Of a stretch of 64,000 nt of DNA, positions 44,139 to 53,418 are shown piece after piece. The notes beneath the pieces were generated by a model that worked only from the letters and a program-made list of their open reading frames with translations, ran no database searches and was not told the origin of the DNA. Origin of the DNA: Sediminimonas qiaohouensis DSM 21189. GTDB taxonomy: Bacteria > Pseudomonadota > Alphaproteobacteria > Rhodobacterales > Rhodobacteraceae. The stretch spans positions 45,908 to 109,907 of the forward strand of contig NZ_AUIJ01000012.1 in assembly GCF_000423645.1 (NCBI RefSeq). Direction: 5' to 3'. Positions within the stretch are counted from its first letter, which is position 1. Each line of letters opens with the position of its first letter. The position numbers and the translations under genes are program-made.

Positions 44139-45017
44139 CTATTCCTTCAGGGACAGGGTTTTCTCGCGCAACCACGCCATGAACGCGCGCGGCTCTGCGC
44201 TGCGTTCTTGCGCCTCCTCGGCCGAGATGGGCCCGCCGATGACCGGCGCTTGCGGCTTGTCGAAGGCATGAACCACCTCGTGCAGCAAAAGCCCCTGCCG
44301 CAGGGTCGGGGAAATCTGGCTTGCGATCTGATACCAGCGCGAGTTCGATCCGGGGAAATAGCACAAAGATACCGCCGCGCCGGACCTGCGAATCATTTTC
44401 GCGGTAAACACGTTCCACTCTGCCTCGACGGTGGGGCCAAACAGCGACTCAGACGCTGCAACCACACCAGAGGGGAACAGCGCCACCAACCCACCATCAG
44501 CCAGATGATCCATCGCCTGCTTGCGCATTTCGATCATCTTTTTCTGGGAATCCGGCTCATGCGGGAACGGGACGGGGATCATGTAGTCTGCCGCGCTCTC
44601 ATCAATGCCGGTCAGCAAGGACCGCGTCAGAATACGGTAGTCATCGCGCACGCGCCCGATCAGGTCCGCAAGGATCATCCCGTCAACCAAGCCATGCGGA
44701 TGGTTAGCCACCAACACAACCGGACCCGTGGCGGGTATCCGGTCCAGCTGCTCTTGCGGGGTCAGCAGGTCAATGCCCATCACCTCCATCGTGGCCGGCC
44801 AAAAGGCCTGCCCCGTCGGCGCCCCGCGCTTTTCAAACTCGCGAATGCGGCGCAGAATGGTGATCTTGCCCGTCAGCCACTCCATCGTCCGGATGAGTGT
44901 ACGCTTCAGGGCGCTGTCAAAGGTGTTCGCGTAGGTCAGACTGCGCCGATCGTATTTCGTGAAGGTCACGTCGGGCCCGTCTGTTTCCGCCGCGTCGTTC
45001 TTTACGGTTTCCCCCAC
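44139..45017 (-). CDS. 1-acylglycerol-3-phosphate acyltransferase family protein
   Basis: A 292-residue acyltransferase. The HX4D motif is in VLVANHPHGLVDGMIL near residue 105, with FPSGVVA near 184 as the second block. No clear membrane segment is seen, so it may be peripheral. It would acylate a lysolipid or related acceptor. The start is a GTG at 45017, chosen because AAAGGTGG lies 9 bases upstream and longer frames overlap the HPr gene. It follows the PTS genes in the same direction without an evident functional tie. Confidence 0.8.
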   Translation of the reverse strand: MGETVKNDAAETDGPDVTFTKYDRRSLTYANTFDSALKRTLIRTMEWLTGKITILRRIREFEKRGAPTGQAFWPATMEVMGIDLLTPQEQLDRIPATGPVVLVANHPHGLVDGMILADLIGRVRDDYRILTRSLLTGIDESAADYMIPVPFPHEPDSQKKMIEMRKQAMDHLADGGLVALFPSGVVAASESLFGPTVEAEWNVFTAKMIRRSGAAVSLCYFPGSNSRWYQIASQISPTLRQGLLLHEVVHAFDKPQAPVIGGPISAEEAQERSAEPRAFMAWLREKTLSLKE

Positions 45018-45051
45018 GATGCGCTTCCACCTTTCAGACGCTGGTCCAGCG

Positions 45052-45330
45052 TCACATATCCTCGCCGAAACAATCCGCAACAAGCGCCTGCAGCGCATCC
45101 GCCAGCGCCTCGGCATCCGGTCCGGATGTCGAAACCTCAATACTGGTTCCGCGAGAGGCTGCCAACATCAAAAGGCCCATGATACTGTCACCCGAGGCAT
45201 ACTGACCATCGCGGGAAACCTCGGCTTCGGCATCAAAGCCCTCGACAACCTCGACCAGCTTTGCCGCTGCCCGGGCATGCAGGCCTTTTTCGTTCACGAT
45301 CTCAAGGCTGCGATGAATTATATCGGACAT
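45052..45330 (-). CDS. ptsH: phosphocarrier protein HPr
   Basis: A 92-residue HPr-fold protein. The phosphorylated histidine lies in KGLHARAAAKL (His18), and the serine region reads SGDSIMGLLMLAA, which HPr kinase could modify. No sugar-specific EIIB or EIIC is nearby, so this is the regulatory (nitrogen/carbon) PTS typical of alphaproteobacteria. It receives phosphate from EI-Ntr encoded elsewhere and passes it to the neighbouring EIIA. It is two bases downstream of that gene. Confidence 0.93.
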   Translation of the reverse strand: MSDIIHRSLEIVNEKGLHARAAAKLVEVVEGFDAEAEVSRDGQYASGDSIMGLLMLAASRGTSIEVSTSGPDAEALADALQALVADCFGEDM

Positions 45331-45332
45331 GG

Positions 45333-45731
45333 TTATCCCTGGCCTCTGCTGATCGTCTGGGTATCAATATACTTGCGACCCGCTTCCATCGCAGCCCGTA
45401 CCGCCGCCCCGACACCGAGGTGGCGGCTCTTTGCCAGTTTGATCAACATCGGCAGGTTGGCCCCGTAAAGCACACGGCGCCCTTCGGGTTGGCAAGCCAC
45501 CAGAGACAGGTTCGATGGCGAGCCGCCGAACATGTCTGTCACCACGACAACGCCATCCCCCTGGTCGACCTGATCCGCGGCGGCACAAATCTCGGCCTGC
45601 TTCTGCGCCCGGTCGTGATCCGCCTCGATCGCGATCGCGCGGACACCGCTTTGCGGGCCGATCACATGCTCGACCGCCGCCAAGTATTCCCTGGCCAGCC
45701 CTCCATGTGCAACGATCACAATACCAATCAC
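45333..45731 (-). CDS. PTS mannose-type EIIA component
   Basis: A 132-residue EIIA-Man fold protein. The phosphohistidine is His9 in IVAHGGLAREYL, and VVTDMFGGSPSNLSL near residue 63 is the conserved loop. It acts as a phosphate-relay regulator rather than a sugar importer, since no permease is present. It lies between rapZ and ptsH with very short gaps. In related bacteria this EIIA takes part in controlling carbon and amino acid metabolism through the PTS. Confidence 0.9.
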   Translation of the reverse strand: MIGIVIVAHGGLAREYLAAVEHVIGPQSGVRAIAIEADHDRAQKQAEICAAADQVDQGDGVVVVTDMFGGSPSNLSLVACQPEGRRVLYGANLPMLIKLAKSRHLGVGAAVRAAMEAGRKYIDTQTISRGQG

Positions 45732-45742
45732 GCGATCTTCCT

Positions 45743-46654
45743 CTAGCTGTGTCGCGGCTCAAGCGGGTCGCGGTCAAGCTCGCGATGTCTTATTGACACC
45801 CGCCAGCCACCATTCACAAGTGCCCTGGACAGTTTTTCTGCACAGGCAACCGAACGGTGCCGCCCGCCGGTGCATCCCAGGCCGATCGAGAAATGCGCCT
45901 TTCCCTCTTCGCTATAGGCGGGCAGCAATGTCTCAAGCAGGCTCAGAACCTTGTCGTGAAAGTCGGAAAACCGCGGGTCGTCCGCGACGAACGCGGCCAC
46001 CTCCGGCGCGCGCCCGTCAAGCGGGCGCAGCGATTTCTCCCAATGGGGGTTTTGCAGGAACCGGCAATCCAGAACCATGTCCAATCCGCGCGGCAACCCG
46101 CGCTTGTAAGAGAATGAATTGATCGAGATTGCCATTTGACTGCCACCTTCGGCGCGGAAATGGCGGTCAATCTCGCTACGCAATTCGTGCGGCGTCATCT
46201 CGGAGGTATCGATCAACACATCGGCGCGCGCCCGGATCGGCATCAGCAGGTCCATCTCCCGCTCGATCCCCTCTGCGGGACTTCCCGCCGGGGCCAGGGG
46301 ATGGCGGCGGCGCGTCTCGGAAAACCTCTGCAAAAGCACATCGGGACGGCAATCGATATACACGAGGTCGGGCCGAACCCCGACCATGCCCTCAAGGCTG
46401 GTCAGGCTTTCAATCACCGCATCGGCCGAAAAATCGCGGTTCCGCGTGTCCAGCCCAAGCACAAGCGGCCGATCATGCGCCGGCCCGGACAATAGCCGCG
46501 GCAGAAGCGACAGCGGCAAGTTGTCGATTGCCTCGAACCCCAGGTCCTCAAGCACATTGATCGCGGTCGAGCGGCCAGCGCCCGACGGCCCTGTCACAAA
46601 GACGATGCGCTTCGCCTCGTAGTCCGGTTCTGTCGAGTTTCCTGCACCTGCCAT
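45743..46654 (-). CDS. rapZ: RapZ/YvcJ-family nucleotide-binding protein
   Basis: A 303-residue P-loop protein. The Walker A motif reads VTGPSGAGRSTAI near residue 19, with Arg in place of the usual Lys, a variant seen in relatives. The C-terminal GLGCTGGRHRSVACAEKL (about 255-272) is the signature block. In enteric bacteria RapZ delivers the GlmZ small RNA to RNase E; whether this holds in alphaproteobacteria is unknown. It is encoded between hprK and the EIIA gene, with gaps of 3 and 11 bases. Confidence 0.9.
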   Translation of the reverse strand: MAGAGNSTEPDYEAKRIVFVTGPSGAGRSTAINVLEDLGFEAIDNLPLSLLPRLLSGPAHDRPLVLGLDTRNRDFSADAVIESLTSLEGMVGVRPDLVYIDCRPDVLLQRFSETRRRHPLAPAGSPAEGIEREMDLLMPIRARADVLIDTSEMTPHELRSEIDRHFRAEGGSQMAISINSFSYKRGLPRGLDMVLDCRFLQNPHWEKSLRPLDGRAPEVAAFVADDPRFSDFHDKVLSLLETLLPAYSEEGKAHFSIGLGCTGGRHRSVACAEKLSRALVNGGWRVSIRHRELDRDPLEPRHS

Positions 46655-46657
46655 TAC

Positions 46658-47092
46658 TTATGTTCCTCCTGCCCCCTTGAGGTATTGCATCAAGGCGGCG
46701 CTGAAATGGTCGGTCGTGGAATTGTGAAGAACCGGCACCGTGCACCCAAGGATCACGCGGCTGCGGCCTGGCGGAAGGCGCTCGGTCTCGACCTGGTCCA
46801 GATCGACAAGCAACCGCACGGGCGTCGGCCCGGCGCACTGCGCGGGCAGGATGCCGACAAACCGCGCCTCGATCTGGCCGCGAATGGCCGCGGGCACATC
46901 GGCCAGCAGGTCTTTGCCCTCGGTTCGCAATTGCGTGCGATCATCCGACACGAGCGTCGCGCCCATAGCCATCAGCCGCAGCGCAAGGCCCGACTTTCCA
47001 GCCCCCGACCGCCCCGTGATAAGGACCGCTGCGCCGGCAACCGCGACGCAGCTGGCATGCATTACCGTCGCTTGTGCCTCCTGCTGCGCCAC
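46658..47092 (-). CDS. hprK: HPr kinase/phosphorylase, short alphaproteobacterial form
   Basis: A protein of about 144 residues holding only the C-terminal catalytic domain of HprK. The Walker A motif is VLITGRSGAGKSGLAL. LVSDDRTQL follows, and the HprK signature is within ADVPAAIRGQIEARFVGIL in short blocks. It phosphorylates and dephosphorylates a serine of HPr. The N-terminal domain of Bacillus HprK is absent, as usual in this class. GTG at 47092 is the preferred start, two bases from the chvG stop; ATG 47062 is an alternative. Confidence 0.85.
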   Translation of the reverse strand: MAQQEAQATVMHASCVAVAGAAVLITGRSGAGKSGLALRLMAMGATLVSDDRTQLRTEGKDLLADVPAAIRGQIEARFVGILPAQCAGPTPVRLLVDLDQVETERLPPGRSRVILGCTVPVLHNSTTDHFSAALMQYLKGAGGT

Positions 47093-47093
47093 G

Positions 47094-48806
47094 TCAGACA
47101 GGAAGGCCAACGACAAACCGCGCCCCAAGCGGGTCCGAGGTTATATCGGCATCGGTGGGGCGTATGTTCTCGGCCCATATGACGCCGCCATGCGCCTCGA
47201 CGATCTGCTTGGAAATCGCCAAACCAAGGCCGGAATTGTTGCCGAACTGCCCCTCGGGACGTTCCGAATAGAACCGCTTGAACACCTTGGTCAGGGCCTG
47301 TTCCGGAATGCCGGGGCCGGTGTCCTCAACCACGATAAGAACGCGGTCGTCGCGCCGGCGCGCCCAGATCCGGATGGCGTCACCCTCTTCGCAGAAACTG
47401 ATCGCGTTGGTGATCAGGTTCACGAACACCTGCGCCAAGCGCGCTTCGAGACCATGGATTCTTATTTCACCGTCGGGAAGATCGGTGATGAAATCGATGC
47501 CCTTTCCATGCGCCTCCTGGCTAAGGTACGCGCCAAGATTGTCCAGCATCTTAAGCAGATCGAACGCCTCCTGCTCTTCCTTGACCAACTCGCTGTCAAG
47601 GCGCGATGCGTTCGAGATGTCTGATACCAGTCGATCAAGGCGCCGTACATCATGCTCGATCACATCGAGCATCTTTTCGATCTGGTCCGGGCGCTTAGCG
47701 ACCCGCATTGTCCCCACCGCAGACCGCAGCGATGCCAGCGGGTTCTTTATTTCATGCGCGACGTCGGCGGCGAACTGTTCATTGCTATCGATCCGATCAT
47801 AAAGTGCGGTCACCATTCCGCGCAGCGCCCCCGACAGGCGCCCGATCTCATCGGGGCGCGCGCTCAGATCCGGAATGCGAATGCGCCGCGCATGCGAGCC
47901 GCTGCGATTGTGCCTGCGCCCTTGTTCGGCGGCGGTGGCCAGATCGGAAATCGGCGTTGCGATCGTCGAAGCAAGTACGATGCTCAACCCGATGGATACC
48001 AGCGCCGCAACCAGGAACATCTGCAAGATGCGCTCGCGCTCGCTGCGCACCACTTGGTCGATCTCGCCGGCCGCGCTGACCAGGGCCACCGCGCCAACCG
48101 CGTCCCCCCCATGCATGATCGGGCTCGCCACCGCGAACACGGTCCCGCCCTCTTCGTCGCGCGCGGTTTCGATCGCGGTCTCGCCTGATAACGCCGCGGG
48201 CAGCAGATCGGCCACTTGCTCTTCGATGCTAGGCGGCTGAGAGTCATCGGGCGTATCAGGCAGGACATACTCCACCCCGGCCCACAAATAGGTCAATAGA
48301 TCGACGATAATGGTGCGCTCGCCATTGCGCCCCGACTTGTCCGGCTTGGTTCCCACGCCGGAGTCCACCAACGTCCTCGAGGTGTCGTACACAAACACCT
48401 CAAGCCCCTCGCGCAGATCCAGCCCCTGCACCGTTCCCGCGACATCCAGGCCGTCGCCCGTCGCCAGGCTAACCGGCGCACCGACGGGCAGTTGCGCCTC
48501 GAACACGTCGGCAACCAGTTCGACCTGACCGACCAGCGCATTGCCCCGCTGCACGGCAAGCGATTCCCGCGACGAGTTGAGAAACAGCACGCCGGCGACA
48601 AGCACGTTGAGCGCCACAAGATTGAAAATGATGATCTTGCGCGTCAAAGGCGAATGCCTGAACGAGAACCGCCCGCGATATTGCTTTTGCTCATGCGGGT
48701 CACGCTCATGCGAGTTGGCCGGCGCGATGAAATCGTCGCCCAGAACGACATCTCCGTCACGCCTTGGAGTCTGGTCGTTCAAGGTCATCCTTTCCGCGAA
48801 AGCCAT
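47094..48806 (-). CDS. chvG: sensor histidine kinase ChvG
   Basis: A 570-residue two-transmembrane kinase. Membrane helices lie near 58-77 and 262-285, enclosing a periplasmic sensor domain. A HAMP region follows, then the H-box FAADVAHEIKNPLASL (about 345-360). The ATPase domain has NLITNAISF, VVEDTGPGIP and GLGLAISKQIVEAHGG. In Rhizobiales ChvG, held in check by ExoR, senses acid and envelope stress; no ExoR is visible here. The ATG overlaps the chvI stop as TGATG. Confidence 0.92.
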   Translation of the reverse strand: MAFAERMTLNDQTPRRDGDVVLGDDFIAPANSHERDPHEQKQYRGRFSFRHSPLTRKIIIFNLVALNVLVAGVLFLNSSRESLAVQRGNALVGQVELVADVFEAQLPVGAPVSLATGDGLDVAGTVQGLDLREGLEVFVYDTSRTLVDSGVGTKPDKSGRNGERTIIVDLLTYLWAGVEYVLPDTPDDSQPPSIEEQVADLLPAALSGETAIETARDEEGGTVFAVASPIMHGGDAVGAVALVSAAGEIDQVVRSERERILQMFLVAALVSIGLSIVLASTIATPISDLATAAEQGRRHNRSGSHARRIRIPDLSARPDEIGRLSGALRGMVTALYDRIDSNEQFAADVAHEIKNPLASLRSAVGTMRVAKRPDQIEKMLDVIEHDVRRLDRLVSDISNASRLDSELVKEEQEAFDLLKMLDNLGAYLSQEAHGKGIDFITDLPDGEIRIHGLEARLAQVFVNLITNAISFCEEGDAIRIWARRRDDRVLIVVEDTGPGIPEQALTKVFKRFYSERPEGQFGNNSGLGLAISKQIVEAHGGVIWAENIRPTDADITSDPLGARFVVGLPV

Positions 48807-49507
48807 CAGTCTTCGTTGTATCTGTAGCCGATCCCATAGAGCGTCTCAATTGCCGAAAACTCGCTATCGGCTGTCCGCATCTTTTTCCTGAGCCGCTTGA
48901 TATGGCTGTCGATCGTCCTGTCATCGACATAGACCTGATCATCATAGGCCACATCCATCAATTGATCGCGGCTCTTCACAAACCCCGGCCGTTTCGCCAG
49001 GGCCTGCAGCAACAGGAATTCCGTCACCGTAAGCGACACATCCTTGCCCTTCCACGTGACCGCATGGCGCAGCGGATCCATGCGCAATTCGCCGCGCTCC
49101 ATCACCTTGGTCTCTTCGGTATCGCCAACGATGTCACCATCCAGCGCCTCCTGCCTGCGCAGAAGGGCGCGAATACGCTCGACCAGCAGGCGCTGCGAAA
49201 ACGGTTTTTTCACGTAATCATCCGCGCCCATGCGCAGACCGAGCACCTCGTCGATTTCGTCGTCCTTGGAGGTCAGGAAAATAACCGGCATCTGCGTTTT
49301 CTGGCGCAGCCTCTGCAGTAGGTCCATTCCGTCCATGCGCGGCATCTTGATATCAAGCACCGCCATATCCGGCAGTTTCTTGTTGAATGAATCCAGCGCG
49401 GATTGCCCATCACTATACGTTTCGACTTCAAAACCCTCGGCTTCGAGGGTCATAGCCACCGATGTCAGGATATTTCTGTCATCGTCCACCAGGGCGATTC
49501 TAGACAT
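48806..49507 (-). CDS. chvI: response regulator ChvI (OmpR family)
   Basis: A 233-residue response regulator. The receiver domain has the acidic pair DDD at 8-10, the phosphorylated aspartate in [11 protein letters not shown] (Asp52), and Lys105-type KKPF. A winged-helix OmpR domain (about 135-232) ends [10 protein letters not shown]. It pairs with ChvG, overlapping by one base. It is divergent from pckA, a conserved arrangement in alphaproteobacteria that may link envelope or acid signalling to gluconeogenesis. Confidence 0.94.
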   Translation of the reverse strand: MSRIALVDDDRNILTSVAMTLEAEGFEVETYSDGQSALDSFNKKLPDMAVLDIKMPRMDGMDLLQRLRQKTQMPVIFLTSKDDEIDEVLGLRMGADDYVKKPFSQRLLVERIRALLRRQEALDGDIVGDTEETKVMERGELRMDPLRHAVTWKGKDVSLTVTEFLLLQALAKRPGFVKSRDQLMDVAYDDQVYVDDRTIDSHIKRLRKKMRTADSEFSAIETLYGIGYRYNED

Positions 49508-49700
49508 GGATACGTTCCTTGTACTGCTGATTTGCCTGTATTTTTTTCGGCAATAATCCTCTTTTCAGGCTTTACAATCAATCCTTAACTGCGAATCGCC
49601 CTGCCATTCTTGGATATTCCTGCCCGAAAACCGTTGCCGAACCGTAACATTCCCCCCGGGTGCAGCCTCAATATCCGGTTGACCGGAAGAAATCCGCCGC

Positions 49701-49732
49701 GTTTGCGCTAACCTCGAACTGGTTGCGCTAAC
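49701..49732. promoter_or_regulatory. paired LacI-type operators (CceR/PckR-like) before pckA
   Basis: GTTTGCGCTAAC (49701-49712) and GGTTGCGCTAAC (49721-49732) are near-palindromes of the GTTnGCGCnAAC form. They start 20 bp apart, about two helical turns, so two dimers would sit on one face. They are 149-180 bp before the pckA ATG. The 373-bp gap has no other gene; the rest presumably holds chvI and pckA promoter elements. Confidence 0.6.
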
Positions 49733-49880
49733 TCTCTGAAAGCGCCCTGTTCTTTTGCGGAACCCTCATGTTAAGAGGCCCTCACCGGACCGGTCCGGCC
49801 CGGCCAGGCGCGGGTGAAACTCCCGGCGCATCTGTTTCTCAAGGACCGCCGCCACAAGCGCGGCTAAAGGAGCTTGCAAC

Positions 49881-51479
49881 ATGACATTTGGACGGGTGAA
49901 CCCGCAATTCCGGCTTGAAGATCAAGGCATCGAAGGGCTGGGAAATGTCTATTACAATCTTTTAGAGCCTGCGCTCGTCGAAGCCGCGCTCAAGAACGGT
50001 GAGGCGACCCTCGGCAAGGGCGGCGCACTACTGGTCAGCACCGGGAAATTCACCGGCCGCTCCCCCAAGGACAAACACATCGTGAAATCCGCGTCTGTCG
50101 AAGACACGGTATGGTGGGAAAACAACGCCCCGATGTCGCCCGAGGGCTTTGATGCCCTCTACGCCGACATGATCGAACACATGAAGGGGCGTGATTACTA
50201 CGTCGAGGACCTGGTCGGCGGCGCGGACCCAAGTCTTGCGATCAACGTGCGGATGGTAACCGAACTGGCTTGGCACGGGTTGTTCAATCGCCACATGCTG
50301 CGCCGCCCCGAACGCGAGGCGCTGGATACCTACGCGGCCGATTTCACCATCATCAACTGCCCCAGCTTCAAGGCCGATCCCGCGCGTCACGACTGCCGCT
50401 CGGACACGGTGATCGCCCTGAATTTCGACCGAAAGCTGATCCTGATCGCCAACACGGAATACGCGGGCGAAAACAAGAAGTCGGTGTTCACGCTGCTGAA
50501 CTACCTGCTGCCCGAGAAGGGCGTGATGCCGATGCATTGCTCGGCCAATCATGCCATCGACAACCCGGTCGATGCGGCGGTGTTCTTTGGCCTGTCCGGC
50601 ACCGGGAAAACCACGCTTTCGGCCGATCCCGAGCGGACCCTGATCGGCGATGACGAGCATGGCTGGTCCGAACGCGGCACCTTCAACTTCGAGGGCGGCT
50701 GCTATGCCAAGACCATCAGCCTGAATCCCGAAGCCGAGCCCGAGATTTACGCCACAACCGAGAAATTCGGCACGGTAATCGAAAACATGGTGTTCGATCC
50801 GGAAACCAAGGACCTGGATTTCGAAGACGACAGCCTGACCGCCAACATGCGCTGCGCCTATCCCTTGCACTACATTTCAAACGCATCGGAAACGGCGCTT
50901 GGCGGGCATCCCAAGAACATCATCATGCTGACCTGCGATGCGTTCGGCGTGCTTCCCCCGATTGCGCGCCTGACACCCGCTCAGGCGATGTACCACTTCC
51001 TGTCCGGCTTCACCTCGAAGGTCGCCGGCACCGAGCGCGGCGTGACAGAGCCCGAGCCGACCTTCTCGACCTGCTTCGGCGCCCCTTTCATGCCCCGTCG
51101 ACCCGAGGCCTACGGCAAGCTGCTGCAGGAAAAGATCGCGAAGCACGGCGCGACCTGCTGGCTGGTGAATACGGGCTGGACCGGCGGCGCGTACGGAACC
51201 GGCTCGCGCATGCCGATCCAGGCCACGCGCGCCCTGCTGAGTGCCGCACTGGAAGGCACCCTGAACGACGCCGAATTCCGCAAGGACGAGAACTTCGGCT
51301 TCGAAGTGCCGGTGGCCGTGCCTGATGTGGCCGAGGTTCTGCTGGATCCGCGGCGCACCTGGGAGGACCAGGATGCCTATGATGTGCAAGCTGCCAAGCT
51401 GGTGCAGATGTTCGCGGACAATTTCGAACAGTACCTGCCGTTCATCGATGACGACGTGAAGGCCGCTGCTATCGGCTGA
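49881..51479 (+). CDS. pckA: ATP-dependent phosphoenolpyruvate carboxykinase
   Basis: A 532-residue PEPCK that converts oxaloacetate and ATP to phosphoenolpyruvate, the entry step of gluconeogenesis. The P-loop [14 protein letters not shown] is near residue 237, and the metal-binding GDDEHGW and the [21 protein letters not shown] stretch follow. The form is the ATP type, not GTP. AAAGGAG precedes ATG 49881. Paired LacI-type operators lie upstream and a strong terminator follows. Divergent from chvI. Confidence 0.96.
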   Translation: MTFGRVNPQFRLEDQGIEGLGNVYYNLLEPALVEAALKNGEATLGKGGALLVSTGKFTGRSPKDKHIVKSASVEDTVWWENNAPMSPEGFDALYADMIEHMKGRDYYVEDLVGGADPSLAINVRMVTELAWHGLFNRHMLRRPEREALDTYAADFTIINCPSFKADPARHDCRSDTVIALNFDRKLILIANTEYAGENKKSVFTLLNYLLPEKGVMPMHCSANHAIDNPVDAAVFFGLSGTGKTTLSADPERTLIGDDEHGWSERGTFNFEGGCYAKTISLNPEAEPEIYATTEKFGTVIENMVFDPETKDLDFEDDSLTANMRCAYPLHYISNASETALGGHPKNIIMLTCDAFGVLPPIARLTPAQAMYHFLSGFTSKVAGTERGVTEPEPTFSTCFGAPFMPRRPEAYGKLLQEKIAKHGATCWLVNTGWTGGAYGTGSRMPIQATRALLSAALEGTLNDAEFRKDENFGFEVPVAVPDVAEVLLDPRRTWEDQDAYDVQAAKLVQMFADNFEQYLPFIDDDVKAAAIG

Positions 51480-51501
51480 TACCACGCAACCGACTGCAAC
51501 A

Positions 51502-51540
51502 ATCGCCCCGACCTCAAAGGTCGGGGCGATTTGCGTTTTA
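51502..51540 (+). terminator. rho-independent terminator of pckA
   Basis: ATCGCCCCGACC (51502-51513) pairs exactly with GGTCGGGGCGAT (51519-51530) around TCAAA, followed by TTGCGTTTT. The convergent gene ends only 14 bases beyond the stem, so it may act in both directions. Confidence 0.9.
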
Positions 51541-51543
51541 CTG

Positions 51544-52251
51544 TCACGCGGCGATCTCGTCCAACGGCACATGGATGATATGCCGGATATCGTCCTGCCC
51601 CATCCAAACCATGTTGCAATCCAGCGGCTTGTTCTTCCCGCGCGCTTTCCAGCTCAGGCAGTAGGGATCCACATGCATGTACCCCTCCCGCTCGGCCAAC
51701 CCGCGCCGTGCCACGGGGCGTAGCATGAAGCCCACCACGAAATCGGGCTGCCAATGGAGCAAGCTGGCCAAAAACGCCACCCGCGAGAGAATATCAACGA
51801 CGCCGCGCCCCCGATATGCCCCCGAATCATCGTTCAGCCACATCTCGCCATGATAACAGATCCGCCCGTTTATTCGGTACGCGGCTGGCCCCGGCTCAAA
51901 CCATGATCCGTCAAGGTCCAGATCCATGCCACCCGGTGGAAAATCATGAAACCGGGCCCGCATGTATTGCGCCAGCGACTGATCAGCAAGATCCAGCAGG
52001 CGCATTGCCTGAGTATGGACAACCTGCCCATTCGCGTTGCGTCCTACAATCCATATCCCCTTGGAACGAGGCAGGAATTGCTTGCTGGTGTCAAAGGGTG
52101 CACCCAAGGGTTGTTCCGGACGATGACGGGCCACGATCCTTGCGTACTCGTCGAAATCGTCCCCCATTGTCAGGAACAACTGTTTGTGGCGCAGAGCGGT
52201 GATATTCTCACACAAAAGCTGTGCGCCGTCGAAAACATCTTTAATGGTCAT
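51544..52251 (-). CDS. conserved hypothetical protein, possible GNAT fold
   Basis: A 235-residue protein without signal or membrane segments. I do not recognise it firmly. The stretch GIWIVGRNANGQVVHTQAMR followed by YRGRGVVDILSRVAFLASLL (in separate blocks) resembles the strand and acetyl-CoA loop of a GNAT fold, with the Arg-x-Gly spacing. RLLDLADQSLAQYM and YMHVDPYCLSWK are also distinctive. It lies 62 bases downstream of the LysR-like gene, in the same direction, and is probably in one transcript with it. Its role may relate to that regulator. Confidence 0.6.
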   Translation of the reverse strand: MTIKDVFDGAQLLCENITALRHKQLFLTMGDDFDEYARIVARHRPEQPLGAPFDTSKQFLPRSKGIWIVGRNANGQVVHTQAMRLLDLADQSLAQYMRARFHDFPPGGMDLDLDGSWFEPGPAAYRINGRICYHGEMWLNDDSGAYRGRGVVDILSRVAFLASLLHWQPDFVVGFMLRPVARRGLAEREGYMHVDPYCLSWKARGKNKPLDCNMVWMGQDDIRHIIHVPLDEIAA

Positions 52252-52313
52252 ACTGTGTCTCCCTAGCTGCGGACAACCACAGGATGACCAACCAATGTGC
52301 CGGAGTCTTTTTC

Positions 52314-53195
52314 CTATTTTGTGGAAACCTCGGAATCGTCCATCGCCAGACCGGCCGGCATGGAAAGCCTGCGCTCCTCCGGGAGGCCCTCGATCTCGAT
52401 ATCGTAGGTGCGCTCGACCAGTGAAACCAACGCAAAGCTCTCATCCGGGAAACGGCACCCCATCAGCAGCCGGCGATAGTTGACCGGCTCGAAGTTCCCC
52501 TCCTCGCCGCGCGCCATCTGCGTGTGGATGTGGTCGTAGCGCAACCCATGACCTGCTGCCATTTCCTCGAAGTGGCGCGCCAGAAGGCGGGCCAGGACCG
52601 AACCGCCCGGCAAGCTCGGCAAGGCCCGGCCGATCGCGCTGCGCTCCCATTTCCAGCCATACCATGTCGCGTAAGAGGACCGTTGCCCGACCTCGACGCA
52701 GACCCATTCCTCATCCAGCTTGCGAAACACCATCAGGTAGGGACGCAATTGCTCCAATTCCGCATGCTCAAGCTCGCCTTCCGCCATGGCCCACGCACGC
52801 AATCCGTCGCGCAGCATCGGCGCGCGCTGCGTCCAAACCTTGCTAATGGGATGCTGTTGCAGGAAAAAGCCCCAGCCCCCCTCACCTTCCATCGCGATAT
52901 GCGTCAATCCGTTGATGCGGCGGGATTGGTTTTCTAGCCACGCCTCCCCATGCGCAAGGATGTCCAGCGCATCGAGTAGCGATTCCCGCCCCGCCTTGGT
53001 CAGGCGGTATTGACGGTCTTCCAGCACGAACAACTGCTCGCCGCGGGCCTCTTCAAGCTGCGCGATGTGGCGCCGAACGGTCTGACGGGTACTTCCCAAC
53101 TCGCGCACCGCGCGCGACAGATTCAGCGTGCGCGCCAACGTTGTGAAGGAACGCAGCATTTCGAACAGGATTGCGCGCGTCTGGGAACCATCCAT
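52314..53195 (-). CDS. LysR-type HTH regulator with an unusual C-terminal domain
   Basis: A 293-residue protein. Residues 10-75 form a LysR helix-turn-helix: FTTLARTLNLSRAVRELGST, then RQTVRRHIAQLEEARGEQLF. The rest lacks the two-lobed substrate-binding fold of LysR. It has aromatic-rich stretches such as GGWGFFLQQHP, YATWYGWKWERS, and a C-terminal charged segment. The effector and targets are unknown. It is divergent from the XRE gene across an AT-rich region, and precedes a hypothetical gene. Confidence 0.7.
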   Translation of the reverse strand: MDGSQTRAILFEMLRSFTTLARTLNLSRAVRELGSTRQTVRRHIAQLEEARGEQLFVLEDRQYRLTKAGRESLLDALDILAHGEAWLENQSRRINGLTHIAMEGEGGWGFFLQQHPISKVWTQRAPMLRDGLRAWAMAEGELEHAELEQLRPYLMVFRKLDEEWVCVEVGQRSSYATWYGWKWERSAIGRALPSLPGGSVLARLLARHFEEMAAGHGLRYDHIHTQMARGEEGNFEPVNYRRLLMGCRFPDESFALVSLVERTYDIEIEGLPEERRLSMPAGLAMDDSEVSTK

Positions 53196-53336
53196 GGTCA
53201 GAACTCATGCGTGTACCGGCGACAGCCAAATGCCAAGCTTCATCACTTCAGGCTACCTGCGATTACCTACGGTTTTCAATAGCCTGGCCGCCGATGGTAT
53301 ATATATCACCCATAAGCGTTACATTCATAACACTAT

Positions 53337-53354
53337 TTGTTAAATCGATAACAA
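53337..53354. promoter_or_regulatory. AT-rich dyad in the LysR/XRE divergent promoter
   Basis: TTGTTA-AATCGA-TAACAA is an exact 6-base-arm dyad, 65 bp before the XRE start. It may be an operator for either regulator. The 223-bp region between the two genes has an AT content well above the genome average, and I see no gene in it. TTAA-N7-TTAG at 53395-53409 is a weaker CtrA-like match. Confidence 0.45.
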
Positions 53355-53418
53355 GTTGATTCATACAGTAGAAAAGACATCTTAAAGGTGAATGTTAATT
53401 TTTGGTTAGGAACACAAG

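Noticed and set aside
53395..53409. CtrA-like site TTAA-N7-TTAG before the XRE gene
   Set aside because: One half-site is imperfect and it lies only 10 bp from the start codon. In an AT-rich stretch this match is weak.
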